DNA of 64,000 nucleotides from CAZEHS01 sp964424355. GTDB lineage: Bacteria > Bacillota > Clostridia > Peptostreptococcales > Acidaminobacteraceae. The notes beneath the pieces are model-generated. The model was not told the origin of the DNA and made no database searches. It was given only the letters and a program-made list of their open reading frames with translations. A program made the translations under genes and the position numbers. Of this stretch, positions 42,209 through 51,278 are shown in pieces. The DNA lies in NCBI GenBank assembly GCA_964424355.1, contig CAYRIO010000017.1:1-64000 (forward strand), in the 5' to 3' direction. How positions within the stretch are numbered: the stretch's first letter is position 1; the number at the start of each line of letters is the position of its first letter.

Positions 42209-43720
42209 TCACTCCACTGCGACGCTGAGCTCTTTTTTCAGCATCCGTTGGAATTCCCCGCGGTACTGAACCACTGCCGCCACTTCCAGGGACAGGTCCG
42301 CGCTGCTTTTTAGCCGAAGGGTGACCGCCTTCTTGTCTGAAAGAACGGCGACCGATTCGACCAGGCCCGCCTCACTCCTGTCCAGCTTTTCAGCGACTTT
42401 CAGGAAAAGAGCCAGACGGCGGATATCCTCATAGTCCTTGGCGTTCATGACAGCCCGGTACTTGCGCCAATCCTCCCGGAATGAGGATTCCCGGTGATGC
42501 CCCACCAAAAATGCCGTCAGCACCCGCTCCCGGTTGGAAAGTCCATTGAGATCGGCGTTCATCACCAGGTAAAAGCCATGATGATGATGGTTGAAGTAAT
42601 CGATATGCATGCCGATATCATGCAGCATTGCAGCCGCATGGAGGATTTTCCGGTGAAACCGGGTGAACTTGTGCGTATCCCGGAGCTGATCGAACAGCGA
42701 TAGGCACAGGCTGTCCACGTGGACCGAATGGCTGCGGTTCACGTCGTATCTCAGGAGCAGATTCTCCAGACTGTGCTCCAATACATCTTCCACCAGTTCC
42801 CCATCGGGGGCCAGCAGCTCCCGCTTGTAGAAAAGGCCGTCCCGGAGACCGTTACCGCTGATAATCAGCTTTTTGCTTTCCAAAAGCTCCATGGCGCATT
42901 TGATCGGCATGATCCCGCCGGCCATCAGATCTGCCCGTGATTTTCCAATCCCTGTGATGGCTTTCAGGTCTTCAAGGGTGCTGGTGACCACCTTTTGGTA
43001 AACCATATCCACTTCTTGATCCGTAATCTGGTAGTTATGGATCGTCAGCACCGGAAACTGTACCCGGTTCTTATCTATTTTTCCGATGGTCCGGATGATG
43101 CCGCCCAACCCGAGGACCGGAAGGCCCTTGGCCTTCTTCAGCCAGCGAACCCCTTTGAACTCCTTCATGATGAATGCCCGGAGCTTCTCCAGATCCGACT
43201 GCACCGGGTCCTTGCTGACAAACCGCTCCGACAGGGTTACCGATCCAAAGGGCAGGCTGATGCTCTCCTTGATTTTCCGGTTCACGACCCATACCAGCTC
43301 TGTGCTGGCACCGCCGATATCCACGACCAGGCAGTCCGGGGCGTCGATGGTGTTCATAACCCCCAGGTAATCGTAGTACGCTTCATCCTGGCCGGAGATC
43401 ACCTCGAATTCCATCTCTGTCTTTTCTTTGATTTCCGCTAAGAAGGCCTGCTGATTTGCGGCTTGCCGTACCGCCGCCGTTGCCACGCCGTGAACCGATT
43501 CCACGTGGTAGACATCTATCAGCTTCTTGAAAAGACTCAGCGCTTCTACCGTGCGCCGGATCGGTTCGGGCTTCAGGGTTTTTTCGGTTCCCATCCCCTG
43601 GCTGAGCCGCACCATCTGCTTGACCTGATCCATCAGGTAATAGGATCCGTTGTCATTGATCTGTATGATATTCATGCGTACGGAGTTGGAACCCAGGTCG
43701 ATGAAAGCGATTCGTCTCAT
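42209..43720 (-). CDS. Ppx/GppA phosphatase (exopolyphosphatase/pppGpp hydrolase family)
   Basis: 503 aa. ASKHA fold with phosphate-1 motif AFIDLGSNSVRM, VVDIGGASTELV and GLGGIIRTIGK, followed by a C-terminal HD-type domain (HAAAMLHDIGMHIDY, LVGHHRESSF). The HD module makes it the longer GppA/Ppx form. It probably hydrolyses polyphosphate or pppGpp. Which one cannot be decided from sequence. Confidence 0.93.
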   Translation of the reverse strand: MRRIAFIDLGSNSVRMNIIQINDNGSYYLMDQVKQMVRLSQGMGTEKTLKPEPIRRTVEALSLFKKLIDVYHVESVHGVATAAVRQAANQQAFLAEIKEKTEMEFEVISGQDEAYYDYLGVMNTIDAPDCLVVDIGGASTELVWVVNRKIKESISLPFGSVTLSERFVSKDPVQSDLEKLRAFIMKEFKGVRWLKKAKGLPVLGLGGIIRTIGKIDKNRVQFPVLTIHNYQITDQEVDMVYQKVVTSTLEDLKAITGIGKSRADLMAGGIMPIKCAMELLESKKLIISGNGLRDGLFYKRELLAPDGELVEDVLEHSLENLLLRYDVNRSHSVHVDSLCLSLFDQLRDTHKFTRFHRKILHAAAMLHDIGMHIDYFNHHHHGFYLVMNADLNGLSNRERVLTAFLVGHHRESSFREDWRKYRAVMNAKDYEDIRRLALFLKVAEKLDRSEAGLVESVAVLSDKKAVTLRLKSSADLSLEVAAVVQYRGEFQRMLKKELSVAVE

Positions 43721-43826
43721 AGTATGCTCCTGTTCTATCGGTTGTGCCTATCAGGTCTCTGTTGTGTTTTACCCGCTCTTAAGGATTCTAAACAGGCGGC
43801 CCGGATTCCTGCCTGCGGCATAAATA

Positions 43827-43870
43827 AAAACCCTCTGCAGCAGGATTGATTCCTGTCCGCAGAGGGTTTT
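43827..43870 (-). terminator. Terminator of the PilZ gene
   Basis: AAAACCCTCTGC/GCAGAGGGTTTT stem with inner CAGGA/TCCTG pairing, six bases past the PilZ stop. Ends in TTTT on the minus strand. Confidence 0.8.
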
Positions 43871-43876
43871 AACCAT

Positions 43877-44239
43877 CTAATTCAGTGTCTTGCTCGTCTC
43901 TATCCCACCCAGATAATCCTCAATCTCTTCCATCAGGTCTTCAGGCATGTGCAGGATCTGCAGGCCGCTTCGCCATTCGGAAAGGCTCTTGGAAGTCCAG
44001 AGCACACGGGCCACGACCCGATGATAGGCATTGCTGAAACACAGGTCAAAACTGATGATCTTATTCTGACTCAAGGGCTCTCGGGTTTTAATGCCGATTC
44101 CGTCGGAGGAAATGTCCACCAGGCTGATATCGGTTGCTGACTGAAAATCTGCTTCCATATCCGGGGCTTCGGTATTCCGAATGGCCCAGCTCTCCGGACT
44201 GACGGTCCGTGGAATCTGTCTACGATTCTTCTCTCGCAT
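43877..44239 (-). CDS. PilZ domain protein (c-di-GMP receptor type)
   Basis: 120 aa from ATG 44239, which has GGGAG seven bases before it. The first arm KNRRQIPR supplies RRxxxR and the strand motif DISSDGIGI supplies D-x-S-x-x-G, so c-di-GMP binding is likely. No other domain. No diguanylate cyclase is encoded nearby. Confidence 0.88.
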   Translation of the reverse strand: MREKNRRQIPRTVSPESWAIRNTEAPDMEADFQSATDISLVDISSDGIGIKTREPLSQNKIISFDLCFSNAYHRVVARVLWTSKSLSEWRSGLQILHMPEDLMEEIEDYLGGIETSKTLN

Positions 44240-44288
44240 GGTGATCACTCCCTTCATACAAGTATCTTATACCCTTTTTTCGATAGGA

Positions 44289-44891
44289 TTAAACGATTTC
44301 TGAGGGAATGAGCCTCAGGGTTTCGCAGATATAGCGGCCCTGGGGCACCGGCTTAAAGGTCAGGATTTCACAGTTATCCAGCTTGAACTGGTGAAAGAGA
44401 TCTTCCTCCGGCTCCGCCAGCATCTTGTAGAGCACCCGGGCCACAGCGCCATGGGTCACAATCAGCACCCGCTGGCCAAGGCCTTCGATTTCCTCAATCA
44501 CTGGCTCCAACCGCTCAATCACTTCACGGCTGGACTCACCTCCCGGAGGAGCCAGATCCAGTATGGACCGCATCTCCCAGAGCATATCGCCGTATAGGGC
44601 ATCAATTTCGTCCACCCGCAGGCCCTGCATTTCGCCAAAGTCTTTCTCCCGAAGGTCTTCTCTGAAAACCAAGGGGACACCGATGGTTTCGCTGATGATT
44701 TCGGCAGTTTTTCGGGCCCGAAGCATGGGGGAGGCATAGATGCACTGTATCCCTTGGCTTTTAAGACTGTGACCGGCCTCTTGGGCCTGCCGGAGCCCAT
44801 TGCTGTTGAGCGGGGTATCCAGGATCCCCTGCAGACGGCCCTGGGCGTTCCAATCGGTTTCTCCGTGCCGGATAACCAGAATCTCCTTCAA
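44289..44891 (-). CDS. Histidine phosphatase family protein
   Basis: 200 aa. Catalytic RHGETDWN (from Arg8), second Arg in SPMLRARKTAE, Glu in REKDFGEMQG, and second His in VTHGAVARV: a complete phosphoglycerate-mutase-like phosphatase core (CobC/GpmB-like). It starts with TTG: AGGAGG lies six bases before TTG 44891 and there is no better ATG. Substrate unknown. Confidence 0.9.
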   Translation of the reverse strand: MKEILVIRHGETDWNAQGRLQGILDTPLNSNGLRQAQEAGHSLKSQGIQCIYASPMLRARKTAEIISETIGVPLVFREDLREKDFGEMQGLRVDEIDALYGDMLWEMRSILDLAPPGGESSREVIERLEPVIEEIEGLGQRVLIVTHGAVARVLYKMLAEPEEDLFHQFKLDNCEILTFKPVPQGRYICETLRLIPSEIV

Positions 44892-44900
44892 AAGAACCTC

Positions 44901-45230
44901 CTAGCACTCACCGCCACAGCCGCAGCCACCACCGCAACCGCCGCCGCAATCGCTGGCGACGTTGGCAGGCTTCACAAGGAAACCACCCTGGACGAAGTCG
45001 ATGATCCATTCATCGTAGGCTTCAACCAGTTCCGGATCCATCACCAATTTGAAGTTGCCGCATTCATGGACAGAATCCTCTGCCACTGCGGGGTCTAAAG
45101 CCAGACCATAAGCCGGTCCGCTGCACTGCATGCCGGAAACGAAGATTCGGACCGTGCGCTCACGGTCTGCATTCTGATCCAAAACCGCGGCAATTTCGTT
45201 GATGGTTGTTTCATTGATTTGTACTTTCAT
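44901..45230 (-). CDS. IscA/HesB-like protein with Cys/Gly-rich tail
   Basis: 109 aa from ATG 45230 (AAGGAG upstream). The HesB-like fold is recognisable by VRIFVSGMQCSGPAYGL and FKLVMDPELVEAY, with the first A-type Cys retained. The C-terminus is DCGGGCGGGCGCGGEC, giving five Cys in 16 residues in place of the usual CGCG. Possible role in iron-sulfur or metal handling. Related proteins in anaerobes include selenoprotein versions; here Cys occupies the site and no in-frame TGA is present. Confidence 0.85.
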   Translation of the reverse strand: MKVQINETTINEIAAVLDQNADRERTVRIFVSGMQCSGPAYGLALDPAVAEDSVHECGNFKLVMDPELVEAYDEWIIDFVQGGFLVKPANVASDCGGGCGGGCGCGGEC

Positions 45231-45244
45231 AAGAGTCTCCTTGA

Positions 45245-46516
45245 TTAATCCTGACGGATTGTGATTTGTTGTGTTGCTTCTAACCATTCTACACCAAAAC
45301 CCAGTTGTTCGGATACAGATCTCAGCGGAATCAGGAGTCTGCCATTAATAATGAGAGGCTTTTGCGAGAGTGTCGCCGCTTTGCCGTTCACACTGGCGGA
45401 GGCCGAATCTGCATGGAGCATGATTTTTTTATCCGCTGAAACAATGGTGACGGTTCTCTCCTGGCTGTTCCACTGCACCGTGGCTCCCAATTGTTCGAAA
45501 ACGCCCCGCACAGGGATCAGGGTGACACCGGCAGGGTTCACCGGCGAGACATCCAAAGCCACCACGCGTTTTTCAGTTCCCTGTTTCATCGTGATATCCG
45601 GTTTATTCAGGGTCAATGTCACCGTCTTGATATAGCGGATGGGGGTCACAATCTTTGACCCTTCCAGTGCGCTTGCCTTCACAGAACCGCCTTGGCTGAC
45701 CAAGGTGACCTTTGCCAATCCGAATTGATCCACTGTGAAATAAAGCGGCAGAGCCCATGCCCCCTTAACCTTTTCAGAGCTGTTTTCTCCACGCTGGATC
45801 GTCAGCTCCAGGGTCCTGTCATCAATGCGTCGGATATCAGAAATGCTGCCATTCTCAATCCCGCTGACCACGGCCCCTTTTAAGATGGCCTGAGGTCCCA
45901 CAAGCTTGTCGCTCTCCGGAAACCATACGCCATTCTCAAGCACCAGCCGGAATTTATTTTCCCCGGCAAACGCATTCTCCTGAGGTTCCTGGATTGTTAC
46001 CCACTGCGGGTTGTCCCCGTCGAATCGGTACCCTTTATTGAGATAGTTTCCACCATAGACCTTTGCTATTTCATACACGCCGCTGCTGACAAGGCCATCC
46101 TGACCATCCACTTCCAGGCTGACTACGCCGGGATCCGTCACATCGGCATAGATGGGAATCTTCCACCAGGATTTCTCATCGGTGCTGCCAACCGGCCGCT
46201 TCAAGGAGATTTCAAGCTGTTTGTCTCCCATCCTGACGATATCGATTGTCGCACCGCTCATCATGGTTGCGTTAATCTCGGCAGGATCGTTCACCCATTC
46301 GGCATTGGTGATTTTCAGCCGGAAAGTCACGGTGTCCGTTCCGAACTCGTTGGCGCTTTTTTCCTCGATCCGCAGGGTAACAAATGCTTTATCCGCCGCG
46401 AAAGTGTAATCGTCCTTCACTGACACATTCTTGTCGACACTGTTCTCAGTCGCACCAAAAGCCGGTGTACATGCCAAGGATGCCATCAAAATGAACAGTG
46501 CTAGTTTTTTCTTCAT
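45245..46516 (-). CDS. Secreted protein with copper-amine-oxidase-N-type repeat domain
   Basis: 423 aa from ATG 46516 (AAAGGAG upstream). Signal peptide (residues 1-~21). About 280 residues of strand-rich, probably Ig-like segments follow. The C-terminal ~115-residue copper_amine_oxidN1-type domain has two halves (VRGVFEQLGATVQWNSQERT; IPLRSVSEQLGFGVEWLEAT). Despite the domain name it is a surface attachment module, not an oxidase. A Fur-like box lies ~115 bp upstream. It ends 15 bp before the HesB-like gene, so the two may share a transcript. Confidence 0.85.
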   Translation of the reverse strand: MKKKLALFILMASLACTPAFGATENSVDKNVSVKDDYTFAADKAFVTLRIEEKSANEFGTDTVTFRLKITNAEWVNDPAEINATMMSGATIDIVRMGDKQLEISLKRPVGSTDEKSWWKIPIYADVTDPGVVSLEVDGQDGLVSSGVYEIAKVYGGNYLNKGYRFDGDNPQWVTIQEPQENAFAGENKFRLVLENGVWFPESDKLVGPQAILKGAVVSGIENGSISDIRRIDDRTLELTIQRGENSSEKVKGAWALPLYFTVDQFGLAKVTLVSQGGSVKASALEGSKIVTPIRYIKTVTLTLNKPDITMKQGTEKRVVALDVSPVNPAGVTLIPVRGVFEQLGATVQWNSQERTVTIVSADKKIMLHADSASASVNGKAATLSQKPLIINGRLLIPLRSVSEQLGFGVEWLEATQQITIRQD

Positions 46517-46628
46517 AGGATTCACTCCTTTCCATTATTCTGGTTGTCATTGCCTCTATTTTTATTATAGCACCTTCATGAATTTCTGCTTGACGGCCGT
46601 GACAATGTAACACAAAAGAAATATCATT

Positions 46629-46643
46629 TGATACTCATTATCA
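46629..46643 (-). promoter_or_regulatory. Fur-type box upstream of the surface protein gene
   Basis: TGATACTCATTATCA matches the 7-1-7 Fur repeat at 14 of 15 positions, next to a second partial repeat ATCATGTTTATGAT. It lies upstream of the minus-strand gene starting at 46516. Confidence 0.65.
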
Positions 46644-46660
46644 TGTTTATGATAACAAAA

Positions 46661-46683
46661 AGCCGCTTGATGCGCAAGCGGCT
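46661..46683 (-). terminator. Terminator of the methyltransferase gene
   Basis: AGCCGCTT/AAGCGGCT stem with a seven-base loop, then TTTTGTT on the minus strand. Confidence 0.75.
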
Positions 46684-46688
46684 GTACG

Positions 46689-47357
46689 CTACATGACCCG
46701 AAGGTAGAACAGGCGGTTATCCATTTCGTGGCTCGGGAAGTGAATGCGCTGGATTTCTTCGATGAAGAAATACGGCGTCAGCAAATCTTCCAGGGTTTCA
46801 TTGGAGATATTCCAAAAATAAAGACCGGTCTCTTCCCGGTAAAAATCCGGACCCAGCTTTTCGTAGGCTGGATTCGCATCTAAGGATTCCCGAGGCTGCC
46901 AGGCATTGAGTCTGAGCAGGACCCGTCCCCGATACGTGAGGATCCGGTGGATCTGCTTCACCAGATCACAGGCGTCATCGGGCAGTATATTCTCAATGAT
47001 ATTGAACAGGATTGCCCCTTCAAAGCTGGCAGGTTCCAGTTCGTGAAGGCATCGGAGGCCGCCGTTGATGAAAAAGCCTTGTTCCTTCATCCCCGAGTCC
47101 CGGGCAACCGTGTTGGCCAACTGAATGGCTTCCTGTGATAAATCGATTCCAACACCCCGCTGAACACCCTTGTGAATCAGGCGCAGCAGCACGCGTCCGG
47201 TTCCGCAGCCATAATCCAGCACACTTTTCGCATCGTGGGCCAGCCAGTCCAGAGCATTTTCCAAAAGCTGCTGCGGGATGGCTTCGTGGGGATTGTAGGG
47301 CCGTACCTTTTCAAAGACCTGGTCCCAATAGGCCACGGTCAGCTCATAGCCTTTCAT
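46689..47357 (-). CDS. Class I SAM-dependent methyltransferase
   Basis: 222 aa. SAM motif I VLDYGCGTGRVLLRL, acidic residue after motif II (GVGIDLSQEAI) and motif IV EGAILFNIIENIL. Small-molecule or lipid methylation is likely; target unknown. It follows the cupin gene by 16 bp on the same strand and may be co-transcribed with it. Confidence 0.9.
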   Translation of the reverse strand: MKGYELTVAYWDQVFEKVRPYNPHEAIPQQLLENALDWLAHDAKSVLDYGCGTGRVLLRLIHKGVQRGVGIDLSQEAIQLANTVARDSGMKEQGFFINGGLRCLHELEPASFEGAILFNIIENILPDDACDLVKQIHRILTYRGRVLLRLNAWQPRESLDANPAYEKLGPDFYREETGLYFWNISNETLEDLLTPYFFIEEIQRIHFPSHEMDNRLFYLRVM

Positions 47358-47373
47358 GTGTCCACCTCAAGGT

Positions 47374-47721
47374 TTAAAAATGGCCATGCTCGGGAACAAT
47401 GCAGATGAACCGCATTTTCCCTGATCCTGTATTTTTGAACTGATGCTCTTCATTGTCCGGTACAAACGCATAGGAACCGGGCTGCAGCGGAGTTTCCTGA
47501 CCGTTCAGGAACAGGACGCCAACCCCCTCGAGGATATAGTTGATGTGGGGCCAGGGGTGCCCGTGCTTCGGAGACCAACCGCCCTCTTCCAGTTCGATGA
47601 CCCGCATCACGTGGCCGCTCCAACCATTTTCAGGGGTGATCAGCACTTTCATAGCCGCATCCTTTGCATCGGGGTGGGTTACTTTTTTTGCTTCGCAGTG
47701 GGACTCATGTTCGATGATCAT
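47374..47721 (-). CDS. Cupin-domain protein
   Basis: 115 aa from ATG 47721 (TGGAGG upstream). Single cupin: first metal motif GGWSPKHGHPWPHINYILEG (His, His, His, Glu set), second motif PDNEEHQFKNTG. Probably a metal-binding small enzyme or sensor domain. It heads the two-gene unit with the methyltransferase. Confidence 0.88.
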   Translation of the reverse strand: MIIEHESHCEAKKVTHPDAKDAAMKVLITPENGWSGHVMRVIELEEGGWSPKHGHPWPHINYILEGVGVLFLNGQETPLQPGSYAFVPDNEEHQFKNTGSGKMRFICIVPEHGHF

Positions 47722-47802
47722 CGCTTTAACCTCCAAAAGTGGTGCCCTCATTATATCATAGCCCCTCATGGGTTTCTATGAGGCTCCAGGCGGGAAAGAA
47801 AA

Positions 47803-47822
47803 AAGCAGGGTTGCCCCTGCTT
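47803..47822 (-). terminator. Terminator of the pur operon
   Basis: GCAGGGGC/GCCCTGC-type stem overlapping the purD stop codon, followed on the minus strand by TTTTTTC. Confidence 0.75.
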
Positions 47823-49072
47823 CAAAATTTTGCGATATCCGTTCTATAATGAGCACCGCTGAATGTCACCATTTGCGCATTCTTCAGGCAAACAGTGCGG
47901 GCAGCTTCGTAGCTCTCTGCTTTTCCGGTAAGGTTCAGGACCCTGCCCCCCGCCGTGACGATCTGACCATTCTTCAGAGCGGTTCCGGCGTGGAACACCA
48001 GCCCCTCTGTCACCTTTTCAAATCCGGTGATGGGAAGATCCTTCACCGTGGTTTCGGGATAACCCGGTGAGGCCATGACCACAGTGACGGCTTTCTCGGA
48101 GGACCATTCCAGCTCAATTTCTCCCAGACGCCTGTCGCAAACCGCTTCCAGGACATCCGCCAGATCGCTTTTGAGGCGCACCAGGATCGATTGGGTTTCC
48201 GGATCGCCGAAGCGGACATTGAATTCCAGAACCTTGATGCCTTGGGGCGTCATCATGACACCGATGAAAACCAGTCCCCTGTAATCGTATCCTTCCGATC
48301 GAACCCCCTGCATAAAGGGCTTCAGAACGGTTTCGCACACCACCGCCGCAGCGGCTTGCGTGTAATCCGGATTGGGGGAGCAGGTGCCCATGCCGCCGGT
48401 GTTGAGCCCCCGGTCTGCATCCAGGGCCCGCTTGTAATCCCGGGCGCTCTCCAGGGGGACAATGGATTCTCCATCCACCAGGCACAGCACCGAGGCTTCG
48501 ATCCCCGTGAGGAACTCTTCGATGACCACGGTCTTTCCGGCATCGCCGAACTTTTCTTCCAGCATCATTTCCCGCAGTGCCAGCTCGGCTTCCTGCAGGT
48601 TCTCTGCAATGACAACCCCTTTGCCCGCCGCAAGGCCATCCGCCTTGATGACCACGGGAAAGCCATAATCGCTCAGGTGGGCCGTGGCCTTCCCCAGGTC
48701 ATCATACTCGCCGTAAGCCGCCGTGGGGATTCCGTATTTCACCATGAATTCCTTGGAGGCTTTCTTGCTGCCTTCCAGGGCTGCCGCAGCCTGATCCGGC
48801 CCGAATATCTTCAGGCCGGCTTCCCGGAAGAGGTTGACGATGCCTGCCACCAGGGGCATTTCCGGCCCCACCACGGTGAGGTCGATGGCCTGAGCCAGGG
48901 CAAAATCTTTCAGGGCCTCCAGCTGGTCCACGCCGATGGGAACGCATTCCGCAACCTGTGCAATGCCAGGGTTCCCCGGCGCCGCGTAGATCTTTTGAAC
49001 CCGGGGGCTCTGTGCCAGCTTCCATGCCAGGGCATGCTCCCGGCCGCCGCTGCCGATCACCAATATTTTCAA
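47822..49072 (-). CDS. purD: Phosphoribosylamine-glycine ligase PurD
   Basis: 416 aa from TTG 49072. GGAGG stands at good spacing, and the product then begins (M)KILVIGSGGREHALAW, the usual PurD start; a GTG at 49081 overlaps the ribosome site. ATP-grasp motifs VIKADGLAAGKGV and VLEFNVRFGDPETQ are intact. It makes glycinamide ribonucleotide. It is the last gene of the purine operon. Confidence 0.96.
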   Translation of the reverse strand: MKILVIGSGGREHALAWKLAQSPRVQKIYAAPGNPGIAQVAECVPIGVDQLEALKDFALAQAIDLTVVGPEMPLVAGIVNLFREAGLKIFGPDQAAAALEGSKKASKEFMVKYGIPTAAYGEYDDLGKATAHLSDYGFPVVIKADGLAAGKGVVIAENLQEAELALREMMLEEKFGDAGKTVVIEEFLTGIEASVLCLVDGESIVPLESARDYKRALDADRGLNTGGMGTCSPNPDYTQAAAAVVCETVLKPFMQGVRSEGYDYRGLVFIGVMMTPQGIKVLEFNVRFGDPETQSILVRLKSDLADVLEAVCDRRLGEIELEWSSEKAVTVVMASPGYPETTVKDLPITGFEKVTEGLVFHAGTALKNGQIVTAGGRVLNLTGKAESYEAARTVCLKNAQMVTFSGAHYRTDIAKF

Positions 49073-49086
49073 ACGGTTCACCTCCG

Positions 49087-50625
49087 TTAATGATTAAAAT
49101 GCCGTGTTCCTGTGAACACCATGACAAGGCCGTGCTTGTTGGCCGCCGCAATGACCTCTGGATCCTTCATGGCGCCGCCGGGCTGGATGATGGCTGAGAT
49201 GCCGGCCCGGGCCGCCGCTTCGATGGAATCTGCAAAGGGGAAGAAGGCATCGGAAGCCAGCACGGAGCCCTTGGCTTTCTCTCCCGCCTGACCCACGGCG
49301 ATTTCCAGGGCGCCGATCCGGTTCACCTGCCCCGGCCCGATGCCAGTGGTGGTGCCGTCCTTTGCCAGAAGGATGGCGTTGGATTTCACGTGCTTGCAGA
49401 CGTTCCAGGCGAAGATCAGGGCCTTCATCTGCTCCTCCGTAGGCGCTTTCTCCGTTACGGTCTCCAGCTTTTCGTAGGTGGCCCGGTTGATGTCCTGAAC
49501 CAGAAGGCCCCCGGTAACCCGTTTGAAGCCAAAGGGCTCATCGGTGGGGCCAAAGGCCGCTGCCCCCAGACGGATGAGCCGGATATTCTTCTTCTTTTGA
49601 AGCAGTTCCAGGGCATCGGCTTCAAAGCCCGGAGCCAGGATGATTTCCAGGAAGGTTTTCTCCAGCTCCTGAGCCGTTGCCAGATCCACAGGCCTGTTCA
49701 GGGCCACGATGCCGCCGTAAATGGACACGGGATCCGCGGCGTAGGCCTTCTGATAGGCTTCCAGAATGGTAGCTCCCACGGCCACGCCGCAGGGGTTCGC
49801 ATGCTTCACAGCCACCACGGCGGGTTCTGCGAACTCCCGGACAATCATCAGGGCCGCATCGCCGTCTGCAATGTTATTGTATGAAAGTTCTTTCCCGTGA
49901 AGCTGTTCGCCTGATGCGATGCTGCCGGTCACCGGCAGGGGCTGCCGGTAGAAGGCCGCCTGTTGATGGGGATTTTCCCCGTAGCGGAGATCCTGAACCT
50001 TTTCAAAGGTCAGGGTCAGTTTATCGGCCCAGGGGCTGATATTTCCGGCCTTCATCAAATACTGGGCAATCAGGGCATCGTAGGCCGCAGTATGTTGGAA
50101 CACCTTGACCGCCAACCCGTACCGCAACGTGTAATCGGAGGCACCGGGAGTTTTGAGGGCCCCCAGCACGGCTGGATAATCCGCCGGATCCACCAGCACG
50201 TAGACATCGGCATGGTTCTTGGCCGCGCTTCTGAGCATGGAGGGGCCGCCGATATCGATCTGCTCGATGGCTTCCGGCAGGGTGACATCCGGGTTCATGA
50301 CCGTGGCCTTGAAGGGGTAGAGGTTGATGACCACCAGGTCGATGGGTTGGATTCCCAGCTCGGCGATCTGCGCCATATGCTCCGGCAGATCCCGGCGGGC
50401 CAGAAGGCCCCCATGAATGGCGGGATGTAGGGTCTTCACCCGCCCGTCCAGACACTCCGGGAATCCCGTGATATCGGAAACCGCCGTCACCGGCACCCCG
50501 GCTTTATTCAAAAGATCTGCGGTGCCTCCGGTGGAAAGGATCTCAAATCCCAGGGCGATGAGGTCCTGGGCGAATTCGAGAATCCCGGTCTTATCAGAAA
50601 CACTGATCAGTGCACGCTTTTTCAT
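49087..50625 (-). CDS. purH: Bifunctional AICAR transformylase/IMP cyclohydrolase PurH
   Basis: 512 aa from ATG 50625 (AAAGGGG upstream). N-terminal IMP cyclohydrolase (SVSDKTGI; FPECLDGRVKTLHPAIHGG) and C-terminal transformylase (KELSYNNIADGDAAL; AVKHANPCGVAVG with catalytic Lys-His). It carries out the last two steps to IMP. Confidence 0.97.
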   Translation of the reverse strand: MKKRALISVSDKTGILEFAQDLIALGFEILSTGGTADLLNKAGVPVTAVSDITGFPECLDGRVKTLHPAIHGGLLARRDLPEHMAQIAELGIQPIDLVVINLYPFKATVMNPDVTLPEAIEQIDIGGPSMLRSAAKNHADVYVLVDPADYPAVLGALKTPGASDYTLRYGLAVKVFQHTAAYDALIAQYLMKAGNISPWADKLTLTFEKVQDLRYGENPHQQAAFYRQPLPVTGSIASGEQLHGKELSYNNIADGDAALMIVREFAEPAVVAVKHANPCGVAVGATILEAYQKAYAADPVSIYGGIVALNRPVDLATAQELEKTFLEIILAPGFEADALELLQKKKNIRLIRLGAAAFGPTDEPFGFKRVTGGLLVQDINRATYEKLETVTEKAPTEEQMKALIFAWNVCKHVKSNAILLAKDGTTTGIGPGQVNRIGALEIAVGQAGEKAKGSVLASDAFFPFADSIEAAARAGISAIIQPGGAMKDPEVIAAANKHGLVMVFTGTRHFNH

Positions 50626-50648
50626 AACGATCCCCTTTGCGTTCAAAA

Positions 50649-51278
50649 TTATCCTTTTCGGATGAATGGCTTCCCGTTATTCCAGTGGATGCGCCCTGCC
50701 GCCGCAGCTTCCACCGCTTCCAGCAGGAGGCTGTGCTCCACGGCCAGCACCCGCTGCTGCAGGGTCTGGGCCGTATCCTCCGACAGAACCGGAACGGCTG
50801 ACTGACTGAGGATGGGGCCCGTATCGGCCCCTTCATCGACAAAATGCACCGTGGCACCGCTGAGCTTGACCCCCCGTTCCAAGGCCGCTTCGTGGACCTT
50901 CAGCCCATGGTAGCCCATGCCGCAGAAGGCGGGGATCAGGGAGGGGTGGATATTGAGGATGCGGCGGGCATACCGCTGGGTCACCGCCGGAGGCAGGATA
51001 TCCAGATACCCGGCCAGGACCACCCACTCGATATCCCGGGACAGCAGGGCCTCCAGCAGGGCTTCCCCCCGCTGGTCCGCTTCCGGATAATTTCCCCGAC
51101 CGATGTACAGGGCTTCAACCCCGGCACTGCGGGCCCGCTCCAGGCCGTAAGCCTCCCGGCGGTTGGCGATCACCAGAGTGATGGCCCCCGGGCCGTCGCC
51201 GCCCCGAAGGCCATCCAAAAGAGCCTGCAGATTGGTGCCGCCCCCAGAAACCAGGACCGCGATCCGGACTATTTCCAT
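50649..51278 (-). CDS. purN: Phosphoribosylglycinamide formyltransferase PurN
   Basis: 209 aa. VLVSGGGTNLQALLD opening, catalytic Asn/His in NIHPSLIPAF, and the folate loop with Asp in HFVDEGADTGPIL. The family usually has AFPGxxxxxxA; here CGMGYHGLKVHEA stands there. It overlaps purM by ten bases. Folate-dependent third step. Confidence 0.96.
   Translation of the reverse strand: MEIVRIAVLVSGGGTNLQALLDGLRGGDGPGAITLVIANRREAYGLERARSAGVEALYIGRGNYPEADQRGEALLEALLSRDIEWVVLAGYLDILPPAVTQRYARRILNIHPSLIPAFCGMGYHGLKVHEAALERGVKLSGATVHFVDEGADTGPILSQSAVPVLSEDTAQTLQQRVLAVEHSLLLEAVEAAAAGRIHWNNGKPFIRKG

Noticed and set aside
44901..45230. A selenocysteine codon in the HesB-like gene
   Set aside because: The key position is a Cys codon and there is no in-frame TGA before the TAG stop.
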